Positions 31,032 through 39,595 of a stretch of DNA of 64,000 nucleotides are shown here, piece after piece. Made by a program: the position numbers and the translations under genes. Source of the DNA: Symbiobacterium thermophilum IAM 14863 (GTDB lineage Bacteria > Bacillota > Sulfobacillia > Symbiobacteriales > Symbiobacteriaceae); contig NC_006177.1 in the NCBI RefSeq assembly GCF_000009905.1, forward strand, positions 3,358,595 through 3,422,594, read 5' to 3'. The notes under the pieces are model-generated. The model was given only the letters and a program-made list of their open reading frames with translations. It was not told where the DNA came from and searched no databases. Position 1 is the stretch's first letter. The number at the start of each line of letters is the position of its first letter.

Positions 31032-33125
31032 TTATCTGAGCACCCATCCGCCGTCGTACCGGTAGTTCATGCAGAGGGCCCCGCCCTCGCAGAAGGAGGC
31101 GCCGCCGCCGGTGAGCGAGGCAGAAACCCCGAAGGCGCCCTGGACGACGACCCCCCTGGCCGGCCGCTCGGCGCCGGGGGTGTGGGTCACTCTGAGCGTC
31201 AGCAGCGCGTTCCGGTCGACCGCCTCGTCCAGCGCGTCCACCGGCACCCACCTGCCGCCCTGCTGGCGGTAGGCGAGCAGCACCGCCGCCCGGTCGGAGC
31301 GGCCCAGCAGCAGGAGCCGCTTCTCCTGGCCGGCCTGGACGATCTGCGCCCCCTCCCACCGTGTCACCACGCCGTCATAGGTCTTCACCAGCTCCGCCTG
31401 TCCCGGGGCGTGGATCACGGCCATGCCCATGCCGCCGGGGCCCGTCGGCAGGGTGATCACCCGGGTGTTCTCCCCGACATCGAAGACCCGGATCCCCAGC
31501 GACCCGTCGGGGTCGACCAGCTGGCTCAGCCGTCCGCCCGTCAGGGCGGCGGGGTCCACCAGGGCCAGGAACTCGGCCATCTGGCTGGCCGCCCATACCA
31601 GGTCCTCCTCCCCGTGCGGGCGGGTGAGCTCCCCCATGTAGTGGGTGAGGAGCGGCAGCGAATGCAGCCGGCCGTCGACCCACGTCAGCTGGTGGCACCG
31701 GCCGGGGTACTGGCAGACGGTCACGTGCGGCTCGTCTCCGTCCTGGAGTTCCACGCTGAACAGCGGGTACAGCGCGGGCTCCCAGGAGATGGTGATCTCA
31801 TCGGCGGTCACGTCCCCGATATTCCAGTACGGCGCGCGGGTGACGTAGCCCACCCAGTCGGACGCGAACTGCCAGTCATTCCCCGCGTCCAGCCTGAGCA
31901 GGTAGAGGGTGCGCTTCGCCGTCCCCACGTCCTCCTGCCCTGCCGAGTCGTCCACAACCACCAGCATCGCCGGCATGCCGCGGTGCGCAAACCCCCGCAC
32001 CGACTCCACCAGCCCTGGCAGGGGCAGCGCCCGGGTCGCGGGCACGCCGCTGGTGCGGAACTGGACGACGTTGAAGTACCGTCCCTTCAGGTACTGGCCG
32101 GGGGCAGGGATGCTCAGCAGGCTCACCGAGAGGCCGCGGCCCTCGTCCGACAGCATGCGGGATCCCGTTGGGAGCCGGGCGGTGAGGCTGTCTGACCAGC
32201 CGGCCTCCAACTGCCGAGTCAGCTTCGCCTTCGCCAGTTCCCAGGCGGCCTCGGCCGCCTGCTCGCGCGAAGTGCCGACCCGCGCGGTCACCGCCTCGGG
32301 GCAGTCGCCCTCCCGCTGGCACCGCCGGAGCGGATCTGCGGCGATGTCCAGCAGCGCAAAGGCGTCAAAGCGGGATTCGTCCGCCAGCGAAAAGCGCCCG
32401 TCAAACTTCAGGAAGATCTCGGTCGCCAGATGCAGCGACCCGTCCTTCGGATCGAAGGCCGGCGACCACGTCCCCTGCTCCAGCGCCACCTGCAGGGTCC
32501 CGTCGACCACGGTCAGCCGCGCCGGGCCGTAGGTCCCCTCCATTCCGGCGAAGGCGTCGGTCACAAGCTCAAACGGGCCAGCCGCCGGACCGGAGAAGTG
32601 CGCGATGTAACCGCTCCGCTCGTTCTCCTGCAGGGCCAGGGTGATTCGCCGCGCGCCGGGCGTGTCGTGCAGGTAGGCCGACACCAAGCGCGCCGCCGGC
32701 AGCGGCGAGAGCTCGAAGGCGCGGGGCGAGTTGCCCGACCGCACCTGCACCGCAACCCGGTCGATCTCGTCCACCAGGGTCCGCCCGGGCAGCGCCAGCG
32801 CATAGAGGTGGATCCCGGCGCCCAGGTCGATGTGGCGGACCATGGCCTCCAGGCCGGGGCGGGGAGACGCCGTCCACTCGTCGTCGCTGATCTGGAAGGA
32901 TTCGGGCCGCTGCAGCAGGCCGAGCAGGGTGCGCACGGCGTTCTCTGCCGCCGTGCGCCGCTGCGCGCTGGAGGCGGTGCCGTCAAAGGCCGCCGCGGCA
33001 CGCTCCCGCAGCTGCTCCAGCGTCGGCACATCCTCCTGCTGCTGCGGCGTCTGCCGGGCGCAACCGGTGACGAGAAGCGTCAGGGCGAGAAGCGCAGAGG
33101 CCGCCCGCAATCGCAAGCTGGTCAT
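31032..33125 (-). CDS. Large lipoprotein of unknown function
   Basis: A 697-residue protein that I do not recognise. Residues 1-22 are a lipoprotein signal with lipobox LVTGC, and C22 would be the lipidated residue. After a Gln-rich linker the chain is a long, beta-rich extracellular region without membrane helices. Notable are two Cys pairs, CQREGDCPEAV in the first half and VCQYPGRCHQL in the second, and a C-terminal SFCEGGALCMNYRYDGGWVLR, suggesting disulfides. The start is ATG 33125 behind CGGAGGT. It lies 85 bp downstream of the tandem coaX genes with no terminator seen, so it may share their transcript. The IS has inserted 11 bp after its stop. Confidence 0.8.
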   Translation of the reverse strand: MTSLRLRAASALLALTLLVTGCARQTPQQQEDVPTLEQLRERAAAAFDGTASSAQRRTAAENAVRTLLGLLQRPESFQISDDEWTASPRPGLEAMVRHIDLGAGIHLYALALPGRTLVDEIDRVAVQVRSGNSPRAFELSPLPAARLVSAYLHDTPGARRITLALQENERSGYIAHFSGPAAGPFELVTDAFAGMEGTYGPARLTVVDGTLQVALEQGTWSPAFDPKDGSLHLATEIFLKFDGRFSLADESRFDAFALLDIAADPLRRCQREGDCPEAVTARVGTSREQAAEAAWELAKAKLTRQLEAGWSDSLTARLPTGSRMLSDEGRGLSVSLLSIPAPGQYLKGRYFNVVQFRTSGVPATRALPLPGLVESVRGFAHRGMPAMLVVVDDSAGQEDVGTAKRTLYLLRLDAGNDWQFASDWVGYVTRAPYWNIGDVTADEITISWEPALYPLFSVELQDGDEPHVTVCQYPGRCHQLTWVDGRLHSLPLLTHYMGELTRPHGEEDLVWAASQMAEFLALVDPAALTGGRLSQLVDPDGSLGIRVFDVGENTRVITLPTGPGGMGMAVIHAPGQAELVKTYDGVVTRWEGAQIVQAGQEKRLLLLGRSDRAAVLLAYRQQGGRWVPVDALDEAVDRNALLTLRVTHTPGAERPARGVVVQGAFGVSASLTGGGASFCEGGALCMNYRYDGGWVLR

Positions 33126-33210
33126 GGAGTACCTCCGTTGGCTGGATTTTGGATGTGTACCGCTACGCCACTGTTTCGCCCGAGCGCTCGCCCTTTCCTT
33201 CCCCGCCGGC

Positions 33211-34017
33211 CTACGCCTCCGCCGCGGCGTCCGGCCAGTTCAACTCGTACATCAGGCGGATCCCCTGGAGGGTGAGGTGCGGGTCGACCATCTGGATCGT
33301 CCGGCTTTCCACCGCGACCATCGAGGCGAGCCCGCCCGTCGCCACGACCACGGGATCGGGGCCGTCTGGTGCGATCTCCTGCGTCAGCCGGCGCACCAGG
33401 CCGTCAGCCAGGCCGGCAAAGCCGTAAAGAATCCCCGACTGCATGCTGGCGGCGATGTTCCGGCCGATCACCGACTTGGGCCGCTGGATCTCCACCCGCT
33501 GCAGCAGGGCCGTCCTGCGGGTCAGCGCTTCGGCGGCGGTGCGGATGCCGGGCGCGATCACGCCGCCCAGGTACTCCCCCTCGGCGCTCACGCACTCCAG
33601 CTTGGTGGCGGTGCCGAAGTCCACCACGATGACCGGCCGCCCCTGGGGCCGCCCGTAGATCTCCCAGCCAGCCAGGGCGTTGACCAGGCGATCGGTGCCC
33701 AGGGCGGCGGGGTTGTCGTACCGGACCGCCGGCAGGCTGCGCAGGTCGCCGGTCAGCTCCTTCAACTGCACCTTCAGGTACTGCTGCACCGCCCGGCTGA
33801 GGACGGGGTTGAGCGGTGGCACCACGGAGGCCATCGCCGCGCAGGTGATGTCCGCGGGCGTGTGTCCGTCCCGCTCCAGCAGCTGGATCAGCTGCAGCCC
33901 GTATTCGTCCCAGGTCTCCGCGCGGTTGGAGGCCATCCGCCACATGCAGATGAGCTCATCCTCCAGGAAGAGCCCCGCGGTAATGTTGGTGTTCCCGATG
34001 TCGACAGCGAGCAGCAT
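33211..34017 (-). CDS. coaX: Type III pantothenate kinase, copy 1
   Basis: A 268-residue CoaX of the ASKHA fold, which phosphorylates pantothenate in CoA synthesis. Visible motifs: the phosphate loop AVDIGNTNITAGLF at residues 4-17, D in LGTDRLVNALAGWEIYG, the third motif VVDFGTATKLECVSAEGEYLGGVIAPGI and the C-terminal VVATGGLASMV. In the third motif the usual T-x-D after GTAT reads K-L-E, a conservative but notable change. The gene ends 85 bp before the lipoprotein and begins three bases after the second coaX stops, so the two copies are transcribed together. Confidence 0.93.
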   Translation of the reverse strand: MLLAVDIGNTNITAGLFLEDELICMWRMASNRAETWDEYGLQLIQLLERDGHTPADITCAAMASVVPPLNPVLSRAVQQYLKVQLKELTGDLRSLPAVRYDNPAALGTDRLVNALAGWEIYGRPQGRPVIVVDFGTATKLECVSAEGEYLGGVIAPGIRTAAEALTRRTALLQRVEIQRPKSVIGRNIAASMQSGILYGFAGLADGLVRRLTQEIAPDGPDPVVVATGGLASMVAVESRTIQMVDPHLTLQGIRLMYELNWPDAAAEA

Positions 34018-34020
34018 GGG

Positions 34021-34815
34021 CTACCTTCCCCCCCGGGCGTGGGCCTGGTGCCGTTCGTAGATGATGCGCAGTCCGGTCAACGTGAGGGAGGGATCGCAGT
34101 ACTGGATCGTCGCGCACTCGCCGGCCAGCAGCTCTGCCTGCTCGCCGGTCGCGACGACCTTGCACCCCTTTCCCTCCGGATCCAGTTCGGCCATCATGCG
34201 CTCCACCAGGTCGTCCACCAGACTGGCGAAGCCGAAGATGATCCCCGACTGCATGGCGTGGACCGTGTTCCGGGCCAGGGCCCGCGGCGGCCGGACCAGC
34301 TCGACCCGGGGCAGCTTGGCAGCGAACTGGAACAGCGCGTCGGCCGAGACGACAATCCCGGGCGCGATCACGCCGCCCAGGTACTCTCCCCGGGCGGAGA
34401 TGGCGTCGAGGATGATGGCGGTGCTGAAGTCCACCACGATCAGCGGCCCGCCGTACTTGTCAAAGGCCGCCACTGCGCCCACGATCCGGTCCGCCCCCAC
34501 CTCGCGCGGGTTGTCGTACCGGATCATCATGCCGGTGCGGACGCCGGGACCGACCACCAGCGGCTTCAGGTTGAAGTACTTCTGGCACATCCACTCGAGC
34601 GTGGGGACCAGCGGCGGGACCGAGGACGCGATGGCCACGGCCGTCACCTGGCCGGATGAAAAGCCGGCGCGCGCCATCAGCTGGGTGAACAGCATCCCGT
34701 ACTCGTCCATGGTGCGGTTCGGATCGGTGGTCACCGTCCATTCCGCCAGCAGGTTCTGACCCTCGAACACGCCGGCGACCGTGAATGTGTTCCCGACGTC
34801 AATGGTGAGCAGCAT
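34021..34815 (-). CDS. coaX: Type III pantothenate kinase, copy 2
   Basis: A 264-residue CoaX started at ATG 34815 with GGGGAGGT upstream. Motifs: TIDVGNTFTVAGVF at the phosphate loop, VGADRIVGAVAAFDKYGG and VVDFSTAIILDAISARGEYLGGVIAPGI. The central G of DFGTA is S here, and the aspartate after the T-A-I segment is retained. Sequence identity to the adjacent copy looks moderate by eye, so the duplication is old. One copy may be the main kinase and the other a divergent paralogue; sequence alone does not say which. An extended -10 promoter lies about 70 bp upstream. Confidence 0.93.
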   Translation of the reverse strand: MLLTIDVGNTFTVAGVFEGQNLLAEWTVTTDPNRTMDEYGMLFTQLMARAGFSSGQVTAVAIASSVPPLVPTLEWMCQKYFNLKPLVVGPGVRTGMMIRYDNPREVGADRIVGAVAAFDKYGGPLIVVDFSTAIILDAISARGEYLGGVIAPGIVVSADALFQFAAKLPRVELVRPPRALARNTVHAMQSGIIFGFASLVDDLVERMMAELDPEGKGCKVVATGEQAELLAGECATIQYCDPSLTLTGLRIIYERHQAHARGGR

Positions 34816-34883
34816 CCGTGCGCGACCTCCCCGGTGGCCGGCCTGCTCCGGTGCGGGCCCGGCTCCACGAAAACTCATGGACG

Positions 34884-34915
34884 ATTATAGCATGACTGCA
34901 TGCGGCCCGGGTCAA
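34884..34915 (-). promoter_or_regulatory. Extended -10 promoter of the coaX-coaX-lipoprotein genes
   Basis: On the minus strand TGCTATAAT (34884-34892) is an extended -10. TTGACC (34910-34915) lies 20 bp upstream, inside the loop end of a long hairpin, so the -35 contribution is doubtful. Confidence 0.55.
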
Positions 34916-34932
34916 CGACCCGGGCCGCATGC
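34898..34932 (-). terminator. Perfect 16-bp GC-rich hairpin ending the nadC-coaX intergenic transcript
   Basis: GCATGCGGCCCGGGTC pairs perfectly with GACCCGGGCCGCATGC across a three-base loop. No T run follows, so it could act as a terminator or as a stable 3-prime end. Confidence 0.6.
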
Positions 34933-35091
34933 CGAGCGCTATGCAGTTCGGAGTCGATAACCCCAGCACCTCCACGGGGACAGACTCGGAAGTCCCCGGA
35001 TCCCCCCTGGCGGCCCGATGACCGACTCCTGCGGGAAAGGCCCGCCGCCGTTCCGCCTGGGGTTTCGGTCCCTTCCTGTACCTCTATTATA
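34933..35091 (-). ncRNA. Candidate structured RNA between nadC and coaX
   Basis: A TATAAT (minus strand, 35086-35091) would start a transcript near 35079 that ends at the 34898-34932 hairpin, about 180 nt with no convincing coding frame. It can fold as a closed multibranch: AACCCCAG/CTGGGGTT (35057-35064 with 34959-34966) encloses GCGGG-AAAGG-CCCGC (35031-35045) and CGGGGAC/GTCCCCG (34975-34998). It matches no riboswitch or SRP RNA that I can recall. Alternatives are a coaX leader or simple intergenic DNA. Confidence 0.4.
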
Positions 35092-35123
35092 CCGGATGGC
35101 CGGGCCCCGTGACCTGTCAATCT

Positions 35124-35987
35124 TCAGTCTTCTTTTTCCAGCGCTTTCGGATCCCCGAAGGATAGGCGGAAGGGCAGAGGCCTGGCCGCGTGGGCGAGGT
35201 CGCAGACGCTGATGATGTCCACGCCCGTCTTGGCCAGTTCGGTGAGGTGCGCCGGATCGGCGGAGCCGCAGACCTCCAGTGCGGCCCTGCCGGCGACCAT
35301 CTCCACGGCCCGCTTCACGGTCTCGGGATCCATGCCGGTGAGCACCAGGATGTCCGCGCCCCCATCGACCCCCTCCTGCACCTGCTCCAGCGACACCACC
35401 TCCACGGCGATCCGGCTCGTCGGCGGCGCGCCCTTCCGGGCGGCCACCACCGCCTCCCGTACGCCGCCCGCCAGCGCGAGGTGGCCCGCCCGTACCAGGA
35501 TCCCGCCGGTCGGTCCGTAGGGCTGAACCTGGCCGCCGCCGATCCGCACCGCGTATTGCGCGATCACCCGCAGGTCGGGGACCGTCTCCCATCCGGCGAC
35601 GAGGCGGGCGTGGTAGTACTTGATCGCGTCGGCCAGCTGGCGGGTCGCGGTGGCGATGCCGCTCATCCTCTGCAACAGGCTGACCGCCACCCGCTCGGCC
35701 GTGAGGATGGGCCGTGCAGGACCGGAGACCGAGGCCACGGGGACGCCGTCGTCGACGGCGCCGCCCTCCGGCACGAGCCGCTCATAGACCAGCTCGGGGT
35801 CCACCGCCCGGAAGACCGCCTGGGCCACCGGGTGCCCGCACAGCACGCCCGCCGCCCCCGCAACGATCGTCGCCGTGCACCGGGCGTCTTCCGGCACCAC
35901 GGCCGACGTGGCCAGGTCGCCGGGGCCCACGTCCTCCAGAAGGGCCCGCCGCACCAACTCCTCCACGGCAACTGGGTTCAGGGTCAT
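35124..35987 (-). CDS. nadC: Nicotinate-nucleotide pyrophosphorylase (carboxylating)
   Basis: A 287-residue quinolinate phosphoribosyltransferase that makes nicotinate mononucleotide in NAD synthesis. Motifs: LVRRALLEDVGPGDLATSAVV at the N-terminus, LLQRMSGIATATRQLADAI, IRIGGGQVQPYGPTGGILVRAGHLALAGG for the quinolinate/PRPP site, and IAVEVVSLEQVQEGVDGGADILVLTGMDPE in the barrel. In many family members the last of the basic residues at the H-R-x-G-L-x-D site is conserved; here that segment reads VRIGGGQVQP, which is variant. The start is ATG 35987 behind GAGGAGGT. It follows folK by 57 bp, so it may belong to the folate transcript. Confidence 0.92.
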   Translation of the reverse strand: MTLNPVAVEELVRRALLEDVGPGDLATSAVVPEDARCTATIVAGAAGVLCGHPVAQAVFRAVDPELVYERLVPEGGAVDDGVPVASVSGPARPILTAERVAVSLLQRMSGIATATRQLADAIKYYHARLVAGWETVPDLRVIAQYAVRIGGGQVQPYGPTGGILVRAGHLALAGGVREAVVAARKGAPPTSRIAVEVVSLEQVQEGVDGGADILVLTGMDPETVKRAVEMVAGRAALEVCGSADPAHLTELAKTGVDIISVCDLAHAARPLPFRLSFGDPKALEKED

Positions 35988-36044
35988 TCCGCAGACCTCC
36001 TCGGCTTCACTGTCCGGCCGTGCCGGCCGTCCCGCCCATTGGCT

Positions 36045-36572
36045 TTATTCTACCCCCTGAATCTGCCTCAGCAAAGACTGCCGGTCCCGGATCCGCACCA
36101 CCGGCTGGTCCCCGAGGTCCGAGAGCCGCCCCTCCAGCGCCGTCCGGCTGATTCCGGCCGGCTCCTCCCCGTCGCGCCACACCTCCAGCAGCGGCGCCAG
36201 CACGAAGGCGCGCTCCAGCATGCGCGGGTGGGGCAGGGTGAGCCCGGGGCCGTCCAGCCGCGCCTGCCCGTGCAGCAGGATGTCGATGTCGATGGTGCGC
36301 GGGCCCCAGCGGATCGTGCGCACCCGGCCCAGGTCGGCCTCGATGGACTGCGTGAGGGCCAGCAACCCGTACGGGTCCAGGGCCGTCTCGATGCGGGCGG
36401 CGCAGTTCAGGAAGTCCGGCTGGTCGGTCAGCCCCTGGGGCGCCGTGCGGTACAGCCCGCTCACCGCGGCCAGGCTGGTCCCTGGGGCGGACGCCAGCCG
36501 GCGCAGGGCCGAGACCAGCTGTCCCTCCGGGTCGCCGATGTTCGCCCCCAGCGAAAGGTACGCGGTGGTCAC
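36045..36572 (-). CDS. folK: 2-amino-4-hydroxy-6-hydroxymethyldihydropteridine pyrophosphokinase
   Basis: A 175-residue enzyme that pyrophosphorylates 6-hydroxymethyl-7,8-dihydropterin in folate synthesis. It has the family start TTAYLSLGANIGDPEGQL, YRTAPQGLTDQPDFLNCA, DLGRVRTIRWGPRTIDIDIL and LPHPRMLERAFVLAPL. GTG 36572 is the start; AGGAGG lies eight bases upstream and the codon overlaps the TGA of folB as GTGA, implying translational coupling. Third gene of folP-folB-folK. Confidence 0.97.
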   Translation of the reverse strand: MTTAYLSLGANIGDPEGQLVSALRRLASAPGTSLAAVSGLYRTAPQGLTDQPDFLNCAARIETALDPYGLLALTQSIEADLGRVRTIRWGPRTIDIDILLHGQARLDGPGLTLPHPRMLERAFVLAPLLEVWRDGEEPAGISRTALEGRLSDLGDQPVVRIRDRQSLLRQIQGVE

Positions 36573-36946
36573 CGGCCACGCCTCCTCTGGATCTCCACCA
36601 TCACGCCGCCCAGGGCGCCCGGGATCGGCGCCCGCGGCTTGTGCACCCGGATGGTCACGGCCTCCACGTTGCGGTACTGGGCCAGCACCTCGGCGGCCAC
36701 CCGCTCCGCCACGGCCTCGATCAGCTTGAACGGGGTGCCCTCCACGATCGCCTTCACCGTCTGGTAGACCTTCCCGTAGTGCACCGTCTGCCGGATGTCG
36801 TCCTCCTGCCCCGCAGCCTGCAGGTCCAGGTAGAGCTCCGCGTCCACCAGGAACTCCTGCCCCAGGCGCGTCTCCTCGGGCAACACGCCGTGGTAGGCGT
36901 AAAAGCGCATGCCCGAAATCACAATGCGATCCACGTCCGCCGTCAC
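36569..36946 (-). CDS. folB: Dihydroneopterin aldolase
   Basis: A 125-residue enzyme converting dihydroneopterin to 6-hydroxymethyldihydropterin and glycolaldehyde. FYAYHGVLPEETRLGQEFLVD and YGKVYQTVKAIVEGTPFKLIEAVAERVA are characteristic, as is the C-terminal VHKPRAPIPGALGGVMVEI. GTG 36946 overlaps the TGA of folP as GTGA; GTG at residue 5 is an alternative with better SD spacing. Both ends overlap neighbours, so folP, folB and folK are one tightly coupled unit. Confidence 0.96.
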   Translation of the reverse strand: MTADVDRIVISGMRFYAYHGVLPEETRLGQEFLVDAELYLDLQAAGQEDDIRQTVHYGKVYQTVKAIVEGTPFKLIEAVAERVAAEVLAQYRNVEAVTIRVHKPRAPIPGALGGVMVEIQRRRGR

Positions 36947-37785
36947 CCCTCAAAGCCGCCGCGGCCGGGGCGCACGATGGCGTCGGCCACCTGCGCCACC
37001 CGCTTCATGGCGCGCACGTCGTGTACACGGAGGATGTCCGCGCCGCCCATGATACCAATCGCCACCGCCGCCGCCGTACCCTCCAGCCGTTCCTCCGGCG
37101 GCAGCCCGCCCAGTACCTTCCCGATGGTCGACTTGCGGCTGACGCCGAGGAGCAGGGGCCTGTCCAGCTCCCGCAGCTCCCCCAGCCGCCGGATGACCTC
37201 CAGGTTCTGCAGAGGGGTCTTGCCGAAACCTACGCCGGGATCCAGGATGATCAGGTCCCCGGGCAGTCCGGCCGCGGCGGCCAGCGCCAGCGACCGGCGG
37301 AAGAAGGCCTTGATGTCGCCCATCAGCTCCCGGTACTCGGTGCCGTGCTGGTTGTGCATCACCACCACCGGGCACTGCCACCGCGCCGCCACCTGGACCA
37401 TCTCCGGATCGCCCTGCAGCCCCCAGATGTCGTTGATCATATCGGCCCCGGCGCCCAGGGCGGCCTCTGCGACCGCCGCCTTCTGCGTGTCCACGGAGAT
37501 GATGGCATCAGGCGCCGCCCGCCGCAGGGCCGCGATCACCGGCAGGACCCGGCGCATCTCCTCGTCGGCCGGGACGGGCTCGTACCCCGGACGGGTCGAC
37601 TCGCCGCCGATGTCGATGATGTCCGCGCCCTCCTCCAGCATGTGCAGGGCGCGGGCCACGGCCCGTTCCGGGTCCGTCCAGCGGCCGCCGTCGGAAAACG
37701 AATCCGGCGTCACGTTCAGAATGCCCATGATCACTGAGCGCGTACCCAGCTCCAGCGAGCGGCCCCGGCAGGAAATCCGCCACAT
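36943..37785 (-). CDS. folP: Dihydropteroate synthase
   Basis: A 280-residue TIM-barrel enzyme joining p-aminobenzoate to hydroxymethyldihydropterin pyrophosphate. MGILNVTPDSFSDGGRW is the pABA/pyrophosphate loop, followed by GADIIDIGGESTRPGYEPV, ISVDTQKAAVAEAAL, MINDIWGLQGDPEM, VVVMHNQHGTE and LILDPGVGFGKTP-type segments, and LLLGVSRKSTIGKVLG. The start is ATG 37785 with GAGGTGACC upstream. First gene of folP-folB-folK; a hairpin separates it from fhs. Confidence 0.97.
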   Translation of the reverse strand: MWRISCRGRSLELGTRSVIMGILNVTPDSFSDGGRWTDPERAVARALHMLEEGADIIDIGGESTRPGYEPVPADEEMRRVLPVIAALRRAAPDAIISVDTQKAAVAEAALGAGADMINDIWGLQGDPEMVQVAARWQCPVVVMHNQHGTEYRELMGDIKAFFRRSLALAAAAGLPGDLIILDPGVGFGKTPLQNLEVIRRLGELRELDRPLLLGVSRKSTIGKVLGGLPPEERLEGTAAAVAIGIMGGADILRVHDVRAMKRVAQVADAIVRPGRGGFEG

Positions 37786-37817
37786 GAGATTCAGGTCACC
37801 TCGTCTCTGAATGTGCG

Positions 37818-37844
37818 AAGGCCGGGGAGGGATTCGCCCCGGCC
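37818..37844 (-). terminator. Hairpin between fhs and folP
   Basis: AGGCCGGGG and CCCCGGCCT pair around nine bases, 44 bp after the fhs stop. No T tract follows, so read-through into folP is possible. Confidence 0.5.
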
Positions 37845-37887
37845 TCCGCCTCTCCCTTCCTGCGGAAGCGAACAGCGCCCGGTCCGG

Positions 37888-39558
37888 CTAGAACAGCCCT
37901 GTGATCTCCCCGTCGTCGGAGACGTCGATGCTCTCCGCGGCGGGCACCGGCGGCAGGCCGGGCATGGTCATGATCTCGCCGGTGAGCGCCACCACGAAGC
38001 CCGCGCCGGCGCTGGGCCGCACCTCGCGGACGGTCAGCCGCCAGCCCGTGGGCGCGCCCAACTTCTTGGGGTCGTCGGAGAACGAGTACTGGGTCTTCGC
38101 GATGCAGACCGGTGCGCGGCCGAAGCCCTCGCTCTCCAGCTTCTTCAGCATGCGGCTGGCCTCCCGGGTAAAATCGACGCCGTCGGCGCCGTAGATCCGC
38201 GTGGCGACCTTCTCGATCTTGGTCTTCAGGCTGTCCTCGTCGTCGTAGGCGAAGCGGAACCGGTTCGGCTGTTCAACCAGCTCCACCACCCGCTGCGCCA
38301 GCTCGATGCCGCCGTCGCCGCCCCGGGCGTGGACGTCCGCCACCACGGCCGTGGCGCCGGCCTCCTCCACCAGTGCCCGCAGCAGGGCAATCTCGGCTTC
38401 GGTGTCGGCCGCAAAACGGTTGATCGCGACGACCGCCGGCAGTCCGAAGACCTCGGTCACGTTGCGGAGGTGACGCATGAGGTTGGCGCTGCCCCGCTGC
38501 AGGGCCTCCAGGTCCTCCCGGGCCAGATCGTCCTTCTTCAGGCCGCCGTGCATCTTCAGCGAGCGGATGGTGGCCACCACCACCACGGCGTCGGGGCGCA
38601 GCCCGGAGAGCCGGCACTTGATGTCAATGAACTTCTCCGCCCCCAGGTCCGCACCGAAGCCGGCCTCCGTGATCACGTAGTCGGCCAGCTTCAGGGCGAG
38701 CCGGGTCGCCACGACGGTGTTGCACCCGTGGGCGATGTTGGCGAAGGGCCCGCCGTGCACGAAGGCCGGAGTGTTCTCCAGCGTCTGCACCAGGTTGGGC
38801 TTGATGGCTTCCTTCAGGAGGGTGGCCATCGCCCCTTCCGCCTTCAGGTCCCGGGCCCGCACCGGGGCGCCGTCGTAGGTGTAGCCGACGATGATCTCAC
38901 CGCAGCGTCGCTTCAGGTCGGCCAGGTCCTCCGCCAGGCAGAGCGTCGCCATGACCTCCGACGCCGGGGTGATCATGAACTCCTCCTGGCGCGGCACGCC
39001 GCCGTTCTTGCCGCCGAGACCGATGACCACGGACCGCAGGGCCCGGTCGTTCATGTCCAGGACCCGCTTGAAGGTGATCTGCCGCGGGTCGAGGCCCAGT
39101 TTGTTGCCCTGGTGGAGGTGGTTGTCGATCATCGCCGCCAGCAGGTTGTTGGCCGCCGTCACGGCGTGGAAGTCGCCGGTGAAGTGCAGGTTGATCTCAT
39201 CCATGGGAACGACCTGCGAGTAGCCGCCGCCGGCCGCGCCGCCCTTCACGCCGAACGCCGGCCCCAGCGAGGGCTCCCGGAGGGCGATGATCGCCCGCTT
39301 CCCGATGCGGGACATCGCCTGGCCCAGGCCCACCGTCACCGTGGTCTTGCCCTCGCCGGCAGGCGTCGGGCTGATGGCGGTGACCAGGATCAGCTTGCCG
39401 TCGGGGTTGGACCTCACGCGGGGCCACACGTGGTCGGCCACCTTGGCCTTATAGCGGCCGTACAGCTCCAGGTCTTCGGGACCCAGTCCGATCTGCTCTG
39501 CCACCTTCGTGATCGGTTCAAGCCGTGCACGCTGCGCAATTGCGATGTCGGAGAGCAA
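37888..39558 (-). CDS. fhs: Formate-tetrahydrofolate ligase
   Basis: A 556-residue enzyme interconverting formate, THF and ATP with 10-formyl-THF, ADP and phosphate. [20 protein letters not shown] is the P-loop, and [41 protein letters not shown] and [23 protein letters not shown] are family hallmarks. The start is TTG 39558, since GGAGGAGG lies eight bases upstream and the length matches; the frame is open six codons upstream, where the SD itself would be coding. Downstream of fchA in the histidine gene block, it can run in the ATP-forming direction on formyl units from formiminoglutamate. Confidence 0.98.
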   Translation of the reverse strand: MLSDIAIAQRARLEPITKVAEQIGLGPEDLELYGRYKAKVADHVWPRVRSNPDGKLILVTAISPTPAGEGKTTVTVGLGQAMSRIGKRAIIALREPSLGPAFGVKGGAAGGGYSQVVPMDEINLHFTGDFHAVTAANNLLAAMIDNHLHQGNKLGLDPRQITFKRVLDMNDRALRSVVIGLGGKNGGVPRQEEFMITPASEVMATLCLAEDLADLKRRCGEIIVGYTYDGAPVRARDLKAEGAMATLLKEAIKPNLVQTLENTPAFVHGGPFANIAHGCNTVVATRLALKLADYVITEAGFGADLGAEKFIDIKCRLSGLRPDAVVVVATIRSLKMHGGLKKDDLAREDLEALQRGSANLMRHLRNVTEVFGLPAVVAINRFAADTEAEIALLRALVEEAGATAVVADVHARGGDGGIELAQRVVELVEQPNRFRFAYDDEDSLKTKIEKVATRIYGADGVDFTREASRMLKKLESEGFGRAPVCIAKTQYSFSDDPKKLGAPTGWRLTVREVRPSAGAGFVVALTGEIMTMPGLPPVPAAESIDVSDDGEITGLF

Positions 39559-39595
39559 GGTCCGTTCCTCCTCCACTGGTCACTCCGCTGGACTG

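Noticed and set aside
34933-35091. SRP RNA, 6S RNA or a known riboswitch
   Set aside because: No GGAAG-x-AGCAGCC core of SRP RNA, no 6S central bubble pattern, and no recognised aptamer core.
34875-35120. An 81-residue minus-strand frame in the nadC-coaX gap
   Set aside because: It has low-complexity Gly/Arg/Ser content, no SD, and crosses the structured hairpins.
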